Shown here: piece after piece, positions 33,888 through 45,298 of the stretch
Layout: each line of letters opens with the position of its first letter
Numbering within the stretch: position 1 is the stretch's first letter
Source of the DNA: Verrucomicrobiota bacterium
Lineage (GTDB): Bacteria; Verrucomicrobiota; Verrucomicrobiia; Opitutales; Opitutaceae
Direction: 5' to 3'
Length of the DNA stretch: 64,000 nt
NCBI GenBank assembly: GCA_023433275.1
Contig: JAEZDN010000022.1
Coordinates: forward strand, 16,488-80,487
Made by a program: the position numbers and the translations under genes
Notes under the pieces: model-generated
The model's database searches: none
What the model saw: the letters and a program-made list of their open reading frames with translations, nothing else
Told to the model about the DNA's origin: nothing

Positions 33888-34874
33888 ATGGCTTCCTCGT
33901 CAGATTTTTTTGAAATCTTCTCCGGCGAACCCGGCGCATCGACCGGCGTTTCCTTCGCCCGCTACATGGAGCTGGCGATGTATCACCCGACCGCAGGCTA
34001 CTACACCCGTGATTTCAAACGCGTGGGCCGCGATGCCCAGGCGGACTTCTTCACCGCAACCTCCTTCAACCCCGTGTTCGGCGAGCTCGTGATCGCCGCC
34101 GTGGTGAAGCTGCTGGCGCCCGCCGCCCCGGCCGATTTCGATTTTGTGGAGATTGGCGCGGAGCCCAACGGGGGGATCCTGCGCGACCTTTCCCATCCGT
34201 TCCGTTCCAAGCGCACCATCTCCCTGGGCCAGCCCTTCGCGCTGCCGGCGCAGGCCGTCGTCTTTTCCAACGAACTATTCGATGCCCAGCCCTTTCATCG
34301 TGCCGTATGGCGCGGCGGCCAGTGGCGGGAACTGGGCGTGGCCATCCATGGCCGTCACCTGCGCGAGGTGGAACTCCCCGCGCTCACGCCGGAACTCGCC
34401 ACCCACGCCAGCCGCCTGCCGACGCCAGCCGAGGAAAATTACCACATCGACCTGCCCCTGCGAACCGTCCCGCTCCTCGAGCGCATCGTCGGCCAGCCCT
34501 GGAGCGGCCTCTTCCTCGCCTTCGATTACGGCAAGTTTTGGGCCGAACTCGCCGAGCACACCCCCGCGGGCACCCTGCGCACCTACCATCGCCAGAAACA
34601 GGGCAACGACCTGCTCGCACGACCCGGCAAACAGGACCTGACCGGACACATTTGTTGGGACTGGCTGGAGGACGGTCTCGCCCGGGCCGGCTTCGGGGAA
34701 GCCCGCGTGGAGTCCCAGGAGGCATTCTTCATGCACCACGCCGCCCAAGCCTTGGCGGCCATCACCACAGCCGAACCCGGCGCGCTGAGTCCCCGCAAGC
34801 GCCTCGTCATGCAGCTGCTCCATCCGGCTAACATGGGACAGAAGTTCCAAGCCATTAGCGCGTTGCGCAAATAA
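33888..34874 (+). CDS. MidA-family SAM-dependent methyltransferase
   Basis: A 328-residue protein with the MidA/NDUFAF7 pattern: MELAMYHPTAGYYTRDF near the start, FVEIGAEPNGGILRDL (SAM-binding glycine motif), FSNELFDAQPFHRAVWRGG, then a GHICWDWLEDGLARAGF stretch. In eukaryotes the family methylates an arginine of complex I; the bacterial role is not settled. The start at 33888 (MASSSDFFEIF) is preferred; TTG or ATG starts at 33846/33852 also exist. It is divergent from the S41 protease. Confidence 0.85.
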   Translation: MASSSDFFEIFSGEPGASTGVSFARYMELAMYHPTAGYYTRDFKRVGRDAQADFFTATSFNPVFGELVIAAVVKLLAPAAPADFDFVEIGAEPNGGILRDLSHPFRSKRTISLGQPFALPAQAVVFSNELFDAQPFHRAVWRGGQWRELGVAIHGRHLREVELPALTPELATHASRLPTPAEENYHIDLPLRTVPLLERIVGQPWSGLFLAFDYGKFWAELAEHTPAGTLRTYHRQKQGNDLLARPGKQDLTGHICWDWLEDGLARAGFGEARVESQEAFFMHHAAQALAAITTAEPGALSPRKRLVMQLLHPANMGQKFQAISALRK

Positions 34875-34905
34875 CACGGCGATCCGGGCATTTTCCAAAT
34901 TTCCC

Positions 34906-34934
34906 TTGCTAAGGCGAAACGCGGTCCTTTACCT
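34906..34934 (+). promoter_or_regulatory. Possible sigma-70 promoter of rpmB
   Basis: TTGCTA and TTACCT are separated by 17 bases, 26 bp upstream of the rpmB ATG. The -35 is good and the -10 is poor, so this is tentative. Confidence 0.3.
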
Positions 34935-34959
34935 CTGACCCTTTAACTCAAGAAACACC

Positions 34960-35190
34960 ATGGCACGAATTTGCGCAATCACCGGTAAACGCCCCACGAT
35001 GGGCAAAATCATCCACCGCAAGGGTCAGTCCAAGAAGAGTGGCGGCATCGGCACCCACGTGACGAAGCACACCACCCGCAAGTTCCGCCCGAACCTGCAA
35101 TGGATCAAGGTCAAGCTCCCCACCGGCGGCACCAAGCGCATGTGGGTCTCCGTCAAAGCCATCAAGGCCGGCCTCGTGCAGAAAGCCTGA
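34960..35190 (+). CDS. rpmB: 50S ribosomal protein L28
   Basis: A 76-residue basic protein with the bL28 signature MARICAITGKRPTMGKIIHR and the C-terminal TTRKFRPNLQWIKV. Length and composition are normal for L28. It has its own terminator at 35215. Unlike in many genomes it is not followed by rpmG (L33). Confidence 0.96.
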   Translation: MARICAITGKRPTMGKIIHRKGQSKKSGGIGTHVTKHTTRKFRPNLQWIKVKLPTGGTKRMWVSVKAIKAGLVQKA

Positions 35191-35214
35191 GCCCCTCCCG
35201 GCTCGTCCCTTCCA

Positions 35215-35240
35215 CCCGCAGCTCACGCTGCGGGTTTTTT
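35215..35240 (+). terminator. Rho-independent terminator of rpmB
   Basis: CCCGCAGC pairs perfectly with GCTGCGGG around TCAC and is followed by six T. It is 24 bp after the rpmB stop. Confidence 0.93.
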
Positions 35241-35422
35241 ATTGTCCAGGCAACAGGGGTCGCCGCAGGTCCACGCGCCCCCTGCCTTGGCGGACCCGCA
35301 AACGATGCGCAGCAATTCCCGTGGCGCGAAGTCCCCGGCCGGGGTACAATTCCCTTGAGCCGGGCCGGTATTCCCCACGCGCAAGCCGGACCGACTTTCG
35401 CGTTCCCCCATCCTCCCCCGCC

Positions 35423-36145
35423 ATGAACAACCACCCCTACTTGCAACATGGGCTGACGATCCTCCGCACCCGCCTCAACAGTCGCGACCGACGCACGCAC
35501 GGCCAGCCTGCCTCGATCGCCCAGCCCTTTCTCACGCTTTCCCGGGAAACTTGCGCCGGCGCCACCACAATCGGACGGCAGCTCGTCCCGCTCCTGGACG
35601 ACCGGCTTGGCACCGGCGGTGGGAGCTGGATGTTTCTCGACAAGGATCTCATCCAGAAGGCACTGAGCCTCCATCGTCTCCCGGAAAGCTTCGCCCAATT
35701 CCTGCCGGAGGATCGACTGCCTGAGATCAAGGGGCTCATCGGCGAAATGGTGGGCCTCCATCCCCCTCTCTGGGAACTCGAGCATCGCGTGGCCGAGGCC
35801 ATCCACAAGTTCGCCCAGCTCGGCCGTGTCATCATCGCCGGGCGCGCGGCCCACCTCATCACCCGGGACCTGCCGGGTGGCTTTCATGTGCGCCTGATTG
35901 CACCCATCGATACTCGAATCCACCGGGCCCAGGAAATCCATCAGCTCAGCCGGAAGATGGCCGAGAACCTGATTCACGAGAGCGACACGGCCCGCGAGCG
36001 TCACGTCCGCACGAATTTCGACCAGGATATCAATGACCCGCACGCCTATGACCTCGTGATCAACACCGGCCGCATCCCGGGGGCCGCCGCCGCGCACCTC
36101 ATTCTCGAGGCCATGCATGGCCGCGCAACCGTCCCCGCCCCCTGA
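35423..36145 (+). CDS. Cytidylate-kinase-like protein
   Basis: A 240-residue P-loop-type protein of the cytidylate kinase-like family (Cmk-like, AAA_26 type). Residues 34-55 read LTLSRETCAGATTIGRQL, a degenerate nucleotide loop, and GRVIIAGRAAHLITRDLPGG matches the second conserved block. A LARRM-like stretch TARERHVRTNFDQDINDPHAY closes the domain. It is not the housekeeping Cmk; members of this family are common in Verrucomicrobia and deltaproteobacteria, with unknown substrate. The ATG at 35423 is chosen over 35321. Confidence 0.78.
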   Translation: MNNHPYLQHGLTILRTRLNSRDRRTHGQPASIAQPFLTLSRETCAGATTIGRQLVPLLDDRLGTGGGSWMFLDKDLIQKALSLHRLPESFAQFLPEDRLPEIKGLIGEMVGLHPPLWELEHRVAEAIHKFAQLGRVIIAGRAAHLITRDLPGGFHVRLIAPIDTRIHRAQEIHQLSRKMAENLIHESDTARERHVRTNFDQDINDPHAYDLVINTGRIPGAAAAHLILEAMHGRATVPAP

Positions 36146-36165
36146 CGGCGCCCACGATCGGTCGC

Positions 36166-36444
36166 TTACAACAAGCCTTGGTATTCCTGGTGCCGCTCGA
36201 TGAACCGGGCGACATACGAACAGGCCGGTACCACCTTCTTTCCCGCGTCCCGGGCATCGGCCAGCGCCGCGCGCACCAGCTTCTCCGCGATTCCCTTCCC
36301 CCGCAGCTCCGGTGGCACATACGTGTGCGTGAAAATCATTCGATCACCATTATTCTCATACTCGCAGATCGATTCGTGTCCGTCCACCGTCGCCACGTAG
36401 CGCTTTTCCGCTGGCTTGTGCCTGACTTCAGTCGTCGCGTCCAT
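36166..36444 (-). CDS. Small GNAT-like N-acetyltransferase (YjdJ type)
   Basis: A 92-residue protein with the short GNAT fold of COG2388: YVPPELRGKGIAEKLVRAAL carries the acetyl-CoA-binding RGKG motif and VVPACSYVARFIERH is the C-terminal conserved part. The ATG at 36444 follows the murJ stop codon with no gap (TGA then ATG), so it is the last gene of the murJ unit. Its target is unknown. Confidence 0.87.
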   Translation of the reverse strand: MDATTEVRHKPAEKRYVATVDGHESICEYENNGDRMIFTHTYVPPELRGKGIAEKLVRAALADARDAGKKVVPACSYVARFIERHQEYQGLL

Positions 36445-38034
36445 TCAACCGACAGAACCCCGGCCGCGAAATTTCGCAACCAGCGCGTTCAGCTCGTCGC
36501 GCCCCTCGATCTTCAGCACCCAGAGCAACCCGCCATACGCGGCCACCGCCAGCGGGATCACCGCGCCCACGACGACCAGGTCCCGCGCTCGGACGGATAG
36601 ATCGAGCCCCGCCGCGCCACTGGCACCGACCCACACCAGCGCGCCCATCAGCGCGCTCGCAACCAGGATCTTCCCCAAATTCGGCAGCAACGGTCCAAAC
36701 CCCAGCCCCGGCAGCCGCGCCACCAACCGCCGCTGCAAATACCACGCCTGCGCCACCAGCGCGAGGTTGCCCGCAATCGCCAGACCCACGGTGGACAGCC
36801 AGCCCATCAGGCTCAGGCTCAATCCCAGGTTGATCACAAAACTCAGCGCGGCCGCCCGCACCGGCGTGGCCGTGTCCTTCAGGGCATAGAAGCCGCGCAA
36901 GGCGACCGCGGTGAACGAAAGGAACGGCAGGCCGAACGCGTACACGGCGAGGATCGGCGTCATCAGCGCGGTGTCGCCCGCCGTGAATTCGCCCCATTCA
37001 AACAGCAGCCGCGTCACCGGCTCGCTCAGCAGCGCCAGCCCGATCGCGGCCGGCACGTTGAAGATCAGCACCAGCCGCAGACCCTTGTGGTAATCACGGC
37101 CGAGACTGGCCCAATCCGACTTCGCCGCGTGTCGCGAGATCAGCGGAAAAACCACCGTCGCGATCGCGATCGTGAACACCCCGATCGGCAGCTCCATCAG
37201 GCGCGTCGCCAGGTTCAGCACGGTGTTCGCCTCGTCATTGAGCGCGAGACCCACAAACCGCGAGACCGACATGTTGATCAGGTAAATCGCGGAACCGATG
37301 ACCGTGGGTGCCATCAGCCGGATGATCTCCCGCACCCGGTCGTCGGCCCGGAGATCAAAGACCGGCCGCCAGCCCTCGCGCCACAACACCGCCGCCGGCA
37401 CCGCCATCTGGAAGAATCCGCCAACGAGCACGCCCGCGCACAACAGGTGCATCCGCGCCACGTCACCCCACGCCCACCAGGCGCCCAGACCCAGGGCCAG
37501 CAGGATGGCGAGGTTCAGCCACACGGGTGAAAGCGCCGGCTCGCTGAATCGTCCCAGGACCTGGCACGCGGCGCTGAACGCCGCCGCGAGGCAGACGAAA
37601 ATCATGTACGGGAACAGGATCACAGCCAGGTCCGCCGCCAGCAGGAAGCGTCGCGCCGTCGCCTCGCCCGGACCCGCCTCGCCCAGCAGGCGGAGGACGG
37701 CGTCGGCGTTCGCCCCGACCGCCATCGCCAGCAGCACCATCACGGTGGTCGCCAGCACCAGCCAGCTCATGACCTTGCTCACGAGCGCAAACGCCGCGGC
37801 CCGCTGGCGGAGTTCGAGTTCCTGCGTCAGCGTCGGGACAAATGCCGCGGTCAGCGCTCCCTCGCCGAGCAGTCGCCGGAAAAGATTCGGCAGGGTGAAC
37901 GCCGATACAAACGCCGAGTTGAGCGCGCTGGCGCCGAACACCGCGGCGATGAAGATTTCCCGCACCAACCCCAGCACGCGCGAGACCACGGTGGCGGTCG
38001 CCACGATGCTGATGTTCTTGAGGCTCTTCGACAC
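36445..38034 (-). CDS. murJ: Lipid II flippase MurJ
   Basis: A 529-residue polytopic protein with about 14 membrane helices, the MviN/MurJ size. The N-terminus VATATVVSRVLGLVREIF matches the family and conserved arginines needed for lipid II recognition are visible in the first helices. It flips lipid-linked peptidoglycan precursor across the inner membrane. The start is a GTG at 38034. It is followed with no gap by the small GNAT gene and preceded by a membrane-anchored unknown (38112-38792) and an FmdB-type protein. Confidence 0.93.
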   Translation of the reverse strand: MSKSLKNISIVATATVVSRVLGLVREIFIAAVFGASALNSAFVSAFTLPNLFRRLLGEGALTAAFVPTLTQELELRQRAAAFALVSKVMSWLVLATTVMVLLAMAVGANADAVLRLLGEAGPGEATARRFLLAADLAVILFPYMIFVCLAAAFSAACQVLGRFSEPALSPVWLNLAILLALGLGAWWAWGDVARMHLLCAGVLVGGFFQMAVPAAVLWREGWRPVFDLRADDRVREIIRLMAPTVIGSAIYLINMSVSRFVGLALNDEANTVLNLATRLMELPIGVFTIAIATVVFPLISRHAAKSDWASLGRDYHKGLRLVLIFNVPAAIGLALLSEPVTRLLFEWGEFTAGDTALMTPILAVYAFGLPFLSFTAVALRGFYALKDTATPVRAAALSFVINLGLSLSLMGWLSTVGLAIAGNLALVAQAWYLQRRLVARLPGLGFGPLLPNLGKILVASALMGALVWVGASGAAGLDLSVRARDLVVVGAVIPLAVAAYGGLLWVLKIEGRDELNALVAKFRGRGSVG

Positions 38035-38111
38035 GGGGAAAACGCCGGGCGGTCAGGCGGCGCTGGCACCCGCGGTTCCGCCCCCGCCGCAAGCCTCGCC
38101 GAAACGACGCA

Positions 38112-38792
38112 CTAGAACGTGACCTTGAGCTTGTCGCCCTCGATGGTGACGTCGCTGGCCTTCGCCCAGGCCGAGAGGATCTCGTCGGGCACCTTCTTCT
38201 TGCTCAGGAGATGGGAGACGAGCGGCCGCGACACGACCGGGAGCAGGTGCAGCGGGCACGAGCCCAGGTGCACGGTGTCGGGCACATACACGAAACGATC
38301 GCCCGACCGGCGGACTTCGCCGCGCGTGATCACAAAAACCTCGTGGCCCACCCCATACCAGTTGAGCAGGCACCGGAACCCGATCCGGATCTTGCCATCG
38401 GCAATCTGGAAATTCGGCGTGCCTGGCTGGAAAATCCCGCCGTCGGCCGCGGGTTCCGCTCCGGGCTTCGTCGCGCCCGCCGTCCCGAGGGTGCTGGCCG
38501 ACCAGGCATTCAGTTCATCCTCCACCACCTCCACGCTCTGGGCCGCGACCAGCTGTTTTTGCTTGGCGTTCCAATTGCGGCTCTTCGCACCCGACTCGCT
38601 GCCGGGAACATAATACACCGCCCCGCGCACCTGCTTCTCCGCCGGAGGCAACTCGCGCACCTGGACGACCGGCTTGAAGACGAGGAAAGCGCATGCAGCC
38701 AGCAGGCCGGCGCCGAGACCAAGCACGGCGCCGAGCGCCACCTCGGTGGTGCTGGGGCCGTAGAGGGCTTTCTCAATTTTGTTGTCAGCCAT
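38112..38792 (-). CDS. Membrane-anchored protein of unknown function
   Basis: A 226-residue protein with one membrane helix near residues 16-40 (VALGAVLGLGAGLLAACAFLVF) and a mostly beta-like remainder, mid-chain with a proline/alanine linker and the conserved-looking GIFQPGTPNFQIADGKI. I do not recognise the family. It lies 78 bp upstream of murJ and 8 bp after the FmdB-type gene on the same strand, so the three are probably one unit. Confidence 0.7.
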   Translation of the reverse strand: MADNKIEKALYGPSTTEVALGAVLGLGAGLLAACAFLVFKPVVQVRELPPAEKQVRGAVYYVPGSESGAKSRNWNAKQKQLVAAQSVEVVEDELNAWSASTLGTAGATKPGAEPAADGGIFQPGTPNFQIADGKIRIGFRCLLNWYGVGHEVFVITRGEVRRSGDRFVYVPDTVHLGSCPLHLLPVVSRPLVSHLLSKKKVPDEILSAWAKASDVTIEGDKLKVTF

Positions 38793-38799
38793 GGTGGGG

Positions 38800-39060
38800 T
38801 TATTTTGCCGGCGTCGCGGCCGGCTTGGATTCCGAGGTCTTGGCGGGCGCGCCTGACTCCTTCTTCGTGGCCGCCTTGTTCTTGTAATCGGTGATGTAGA
38901 ACCCGGTGCCCTTGAAGATCAGCCCGGCGCCGCCCCCGACCTTGCGCTTCAAACCGGCCTTCTTGCAGGCCGGGCACTTGGTGAGGGGCGCATCCTTCAT
39001 CGATTGGAACGCCTCGAGTTCATGACCGCATTTCGCACAGAGGTATTCGTAGGTGGGCAT
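38800..39060 (-). CDS. FmdB-type zinc ribbon protein
   Basis: An 86-residue protein with the FmdB/CxxC_CxxC_SSSS signature: MPTYEYLCAKCGHELEAFQS, a second pair in KCPACKKAG and the GLIFKGTGFYITDYK tail, followed by a Lys/Ala/Pro-rich end. Such proteins are small zinc-ribbon regulators of unclear role. The start at 39060 is obvious; the longer in-frame reading to 39405 is an artefact. Confidence 0.9.
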   Translation of the reverse strand: MPTYEYLCAKCGHELEAFQSMKDAPLTKCPACKKAGLKRKVGGGAGLIFKGTGFYITDYKNKAATKKESGAPAKTSESKPAATPAK

Positions 39061-39179
39061 CGCGGATACCCCATGATTGAATGCGGACCCGGCGGCAAGA
39101 CCAGTCTGTTCTCCCCCGCCCCCACGCTTCACAATCCGTTTGCCAACGGACGCCCCCGCCCGGAAATTCCCGGCCTTCC

Positions 39180-40091
39180 ATGGATTTTGCCGCGCAACTT
39201 CAGGCCTACCGCGCCCGCGCCGAACACGGCCTCGAACGCCTGGTCCCCGCCGCCTCCACGCGACCCGCGCGCATTCATGAAGCCATGCGCTACGCCCTCC
39301 TCGGCGGCGGCAAACGCCTGCGCCCCGTCCTGACCCTCGCCACCGCGGAGCTCTTCGCCTCCAGCCCCCGCCGTCCCGGTTCCGAATCTCCCCCCGCCGA
39401 CGCACTCGCCGCCGCCGTCGCCATCGAGTGTGTTCACACCTATTCGCTGGTCCATGACGACCTGCCCTGCATGGACAATGACGACCTGCGCCGGGGCCGC
39501 GCCACCACGCACCGCCAGTTCGACGAGGCGACCGCCCTGCTGGCCGGCGACGCCCTGCTGACCTTCGCCTTCCAACTCATCTCCACCCACTACGCCGCCC
39601 AGCCCGCCCTCGCCTCCGCTCTCGTCCGGGAACTCGCGGACGCCGCCGGCAGCGAACGCCTCATCGGTGGCCAGATGGAGGATCTCCTCGCGGAAGGCAG
39701 ATCCGACGCGACCGCGGACGAGCTGGAATTCATCCACCTCAACAAGACCGGCGCCATGATCACGGTCTCCCTCCTCGCGGGCGGCCTCTGCGGCGGGGCC
39801 ACCGCTGCGCAGCTCGATGCCCTGCGCGCCGCCGGCCGCCACCTCGGCCTGGCTTTTCAGATCGTGGACGACGTCCTCGACGCCACCGCCGATTCCGCCG
39901 CCTTGGGCAAGACGGCCGGCAAGGACGCCCGGTCCGGCAAGACCACCTACGTGAGCCTGCACGGACTCGACGCCTCCCGCAAACTCGCGCGCGAACACAC
40001 CGACGCGGCCTTGGCCGCGCTGGCCGCCCTGCCCGGCGATCCGACCTTTCTTCGAACTTTGGTGGAATCCATGGCGATTCGGAATAACTGA
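39180..40091 (+). CDS. ispA: Polyprenyl (farnesyl) diphosphate synthase
   Basis: A 303-residue isoprenyl synthase. The first aspartate-rich motif is HDDLPCMDNDDLRRG and the second is QIVDDVLDAT. The residues before the first motif (CVHTYSLV) fit a short-chain product (GPP/FPP). It condenses IPP with allylic diphosphates for quinones and undecaprenyl carriers. The start is the ATG at 39180 (MDFAAQLQAYRARAE). It is divergent from the FmdB unit and 6 bp upstream of an unknown gene. Confidence 0.92.
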   Translation: MDFAAQLQAYRARAEHGLERLVPAASTRPARIHEAMRYALLGGGKRLRPVLTLATAELFASSPRRPGSESPPADALAAAVAIECVHTYSLVHDDLPCMDNDDLRRGRATTHRQFDEATALLAGDALLTFAFQLISTHYAAQPALASALVRELADAAGSERLIGGQMEDLLAEGRSDATADELEFIHLNKTGAMITVSLLAGGLCGGATAAQLDALRAAGRHLGLAFQIVDDVLDATADSAALGKTAGKDARSGKTTYVSLHGLDASRKLAREHTDAALAALAALPGDPTFLRTLVESMAIRNN

Positions 40092-40097
40092 GGATTC

Positions 40098-40604
40098 ATG
40101 CCCGCCCAACAGCAGGACTACATCCTCCGCCATATCCAGACGATCTCCCGGCTCGTGGCGCGCCTGCGTCTCAAGGGCAAATTGCTCTCCGAGGAGGACC
40201 GCGCGGAGGTGAACGAAACCCTGCAGCTCGCTCTCGACCTTCAGGAACGGAATTTCGGCATGCCCGCCAGCCGTTTCCTCGCCCTCTCGGCCGATGAACA
40301 ATTCGCCACCCTCACCGCGGGACTGGCGAAGGACGCCGGTCACACGCGCTGTCTCGTGTACGTCGCCCTCCTGCGGGAAACCGCGGAACTCTACGCCTGG
40401 CGCGACGCATCGCACCTCGCCGTCGGCGCCCGCCAACTCGCCCTCTATATCGCCGTGCGCGTCGCCCTCGACCAGCCCGCCGATCCCACGGAGGCGCGTG
40501 GACAGATCCGCGACCTCCGACGCTTCCTCGACGGCGCTCCACTCTACCCGCCCACGCAGGACTTGCTGGAGCAATTCGATCGGTCCACGGACACGATCGC
40601 CTAG
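40098..40604 (+). CDS. Conserved-looking helical protein of unknown function
   Basis: A 168-residue, mostly alpha-helical cytoplasmic protein (for example IQTISRLVARLRLKGKL and LVYVALLRETAELYAW). No signal peptide, membrane helix or cysteine pair was seen. It starts 6 bp after ispA and is probably translated with it. I do not recognise a family and give no function. Confidence 0.65.
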   Translation: MPAQQQDYILRHIQTISRLVARLRLKGKLLSEEDRAEVNETLQLALDLQERNFGMPASRFLALSADEQFATLTAGLAKDAGHTRCLVYVALLRETAELYAWRDASHLAVGARQLALYIAVRVALDQPADPTEARGQIRDLRRFLDGAPLYPPTQDLLEQFDRSTDTIA

Positions 40605-40630
40605 CCGGCCCGTCGACCCCACGACCGACG

Positions 40631-41614
40631 TTACCTGGAGATAACCGTCAGTCCGTCCAATAGCTCCGTGATATCCGCCGACACGTCAGGATAATCCCTT
40701 TCCTCCGACCAGCCGCGCAACTGCACCGCGCCTTCGGGCCCACTGTAGAAATAGCCATGATTCACGTAGGAATCGCCGTCCATGCGCACGGCGAATTCTA
40801 GCTCCTTGATCTGGGCTGAACCGCGCTGTTTCGTGCCCCGTCGGCGCACGCTCACCGACTCGGCGCTTTCCCGAACCGTGTCCAACACCGCCCTTTCGAT
40901 ATCGCCTCCAGCGATCGGCTCGGGCTCCGCGATCAATTGGGCCTCCGCGCGCTGATCCGTCCGGAGCAGGTTGAAAATCCCCGGCTCGGCGTCGGTCGGG
41001 TCCCGATACCAGCGCGACGCGTCATAGCGGAGGCTGAAATTCCCCGCCTTGAGTTCGCGCCAGCGCGCGGCCGCTTCCGCCTCACGGACATTCGCGTAGG
41101 CCGGGACCACCCGCATACTCTTGAAAAACTGCGTGGCGGCCGCATCCGCCTTCGCCTGCTCCGGCCACTCCACGCTCATCATGTACAGCACCGACGCAAT
41201 GGCCACGAATCGCACCTCGCGCACGGACCGTTCCCGGCGCTGGGCCACCACGATCCGCTCGCCGAAATAAGGCCCCAGTTCGAAATTCTCCCGTAATCGC
41301 AACTGGCCGGGGCGCGATTTCATGAGGTCCGCAATGGACTTGTCGTAAAGCCCCGTTTCCTCGCCCGGGACCATCGCCATCGGATACTCGAAACGCGCCA
41401 GCAGATAATGCTGCCCGCCCTGCTCCCAAAAAAATCGCCGCACCTTGACGTCGCCCTGAGGCGACGGCGTGAGAACCCCATCGGACTTCGGCGTCCCCGG
41501 GAACCGGGCCTCAATCGCCCATTCCGGCTCGGAGAAGGCGACCTCCGCCCCCACCCCGGTGACCAGGGTGACGGTGCAAAGCAGGAGGCAGACGAGGCCT
41601 GCGTGGAGGGACAT
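40631..41614 (-). CDS. Exported protein of unknown function
   Basis: A 327-residue protein with a signal peptide (MSLHAGLVCLLLCTVTLVTG). The mature part contains a repeated beta/alpha pattern in two parts (about 25-185 and 190-325), each with FxLxYD/F-like strands such as GNFSLRYDASRWY. This could be a two-domain periplasmic protein. I do not recognise it. The ATG at 41614 is preferred over 41677 because it begins the signal peptide. It is convergent with the unknown at 40098. Confidence 0.7.
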   Translation of the reverse strand: MSLHAGLVCLLLCTVTLVTGVGAEVAFSEPEWAIEARFPGTPKSDGVLTPSPQGDVKVRRFFWEQGGQHYLLARFEYPMAMVPGEETGLYDKSIADLMKSRPGQLRLRENFELGPYFGERIVVAQRRERSVREVRFVAIASVLYMMSVEWPEQAKADAAATQFFKSMRVVPAYANVREAEAAARWRELKAGNFSLRYDASRWYRDPTDAEPGIFNLLRTDQRAEAQLIAEPEPIAGGDIERAVLDTVRESAESVSVRRRGTKQRGSAQIKELEFAVRMDGDSYVNHGYFYSGPEGAVQLRGWSEERDYPDVSADITELLDGLTVISR

Positions 41615-41778
41615 CGCCGCCACTAAGTCCGGGCGACCAAAGTGCGGCAAGCCCGCATCGGCAGGAGTTTCTTCCAAGAGCGGGCGACAGTTTGCCGCGA
41701 GAAGCGCGGGCGCACGTTCACTAGCGCCGGCCCGTCCCCGGGCCGGTCTTCCATGCAGGGCGTTCCGAGCCGACGGTC

Positions 41779-42546
41779 TTAAACGGCCGCTTCCGCCGCC
41801 TTGACCAGGTCGATGAACGACCTCGCCTCGAGCGCCGCGCCGCCGATCAGGCCGCCGTCGATGTCCTTTTCGGCGAGCAATTCGGGGGCGTTGGACGGCT
41901 TCATCGAGCCGCCATAGAGGATGCGGACCTTCTGGGCCACGGGCGCGCCATAGAGCTTGGTCAGCAGGTCACGGATGAAGGCGTGAACCTCCTGCGCCTG
42001 CGCGGTGGTCGCAACCTTGCCGGTGCCGATCGCCCACACGGGCTCGTAGGCGATGATGACGCTGGCCATCTGCTCGGCGGTGACGCCGGCGAGACCCAGC
42101 TCCACATGGCGCTGCACGACCGCGAGGGTCGAGCCCGCCTCGCGCTCGGCGAGGGTCTCGCCGACGCATAGGATGGGCTTCAGCTGGTTGGCCAGCGCGG
42201 CCACGACCTTCTTGTTGATGATGGCGTCGGTGTCGCCGAAATACGTGCGGCGCTCGCTGTGGCCGAGGATGACGTGGGACACGAACAGCGCGCGGAGCAT
42301 CTCCGCGGACACCTCGCCGGTGAAGGCGCCGCTCTTCTCGGGGCTCATGTTCTGGGCGCCGAGCTTCACGCTCTGGCCCTCGAGCGCCTTGGCGACGCTC
42401 TCGAGCGCGGTGAAGGGCGGACACACGACCACGTCCACCGAGCCAATGCGACCGATCTCGGCCACAATGTCCTTGGTGAGCGCAACGCCGTCGCCGGCCG
42501 TCTTGTTCATCTTCCAGTTACCAGCGATGAGTTTTCTGCGGATCAT
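41779..42546 (-). CDS. tpiA: Triosephosphate isomerase
   Basis: A 255-residue TIM-barrel enzyme. It shows the N-terminal KLIAGNWKMNKT, the catalytic histidine region VILGHSERRTYF, the catalytic glutamate in AYEPVWAIGTGKVA, and YGGSMKPSNA for phosphate binding. It is the last gene of gap-pgk-tpiA, 111 bp after pgk, with a family A repeat in the gap. Confidence 0.97.
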   Translation of the reverse strand: MIRRKLIAGNWKMNKTAGDGVALTKDIVAEIGRIGSVDVVVCPPFTALESVAKALEGQSVKLGAQNMSPEKSGAFTGEVSAEMLRALFVSHVILGHSERRTYFGDTDAIINKKVVAALANQLKPILCVGETLAEREAGSTLAVVQRHVELGLAGVTAEQMASVIIAYEPVWAIGTGKVATTAQAQEVHAFIRDLLTKLYGAPVAQKVRILYGGSMKPSNAPELLAEKDIDGGLIGGAALEARSFIDLVKAAEAAV

Positions 42547-42563
42547 GGTGTTAAGTTTTGTAT

Positions 42564-42645
42564 GTCATCCTGAGCGCAGCGAAGGATCCAAGGGAATGTG
42601 CGCCGACGGATGTAACCTTGGATTCTTCGCTTCGCTCAGAATGAC
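42564..42645. repeat. Family A palindromic repeat, full copy
   Basis: 82 bp between pgk and tpiA. The left arm is GTCATCCTGAGCGCAGCGAA + GGATCCAAGG and the right arm CCTTGGATTCTTCGCTTCGC + TCAGAATGAC. In the pgk-tpiA transcript it would fold into a long hairpin. Confidence 0.9.
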
Positions 42646-42657
42646 GGGTTGGACGGA

Positions 42658-43938
<1,281 letters not shown>

Positions 43939-43949
43939 GGAAGGGAGGA

Positions 43950-44045
43950 AGTAGCGGGTAGTGAGTAGCGGGTAGCGAGTGGGAGGAAAAAGAAAGCGAG
44001 TAGGAGCTTGGTCTGCTCGCTACTCGCTACTCGATACTCGCTACT
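43950..44045. repeat. Inverted repeat between gap and pgk
   Basis: Left arm AGTAGCGGGTAGTGAGTAGC + GGGTAGCGAG (43950-43979) and right arm CTCGCTACTCGCTACTCGAT + ACTCGCTACT (44016-44045). Each arm itself repeats (G)AGTAGCG. It would form a hairpin in the operon transcript. Confidence 0.8.
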
Positions 44046-44063
44046 ACGCGGCGTTGCGCCGCC

Positions 44064-45137
<1,074 letters not shown>

Positions 45138-45298
45138 TTAAGAACGGTCACTGAAAAGCCCGCCCCCCTCTTTGGCAAGAGCGATGCGGAAATTGTGGCC
45201 TGATCCGCCCAGCAGTGGCCAATATTTGCGTAATAAACAGCAGCGCGAACCGCCGGCCGCCCCTCCCCCGTATCCTCTCGACCAGGGCCTGCCAGCCA

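Noticed and set aside
43950..44045. A terminator between gap and pgk
   Set aside because: No T run follows the hairpin on the minus strand.
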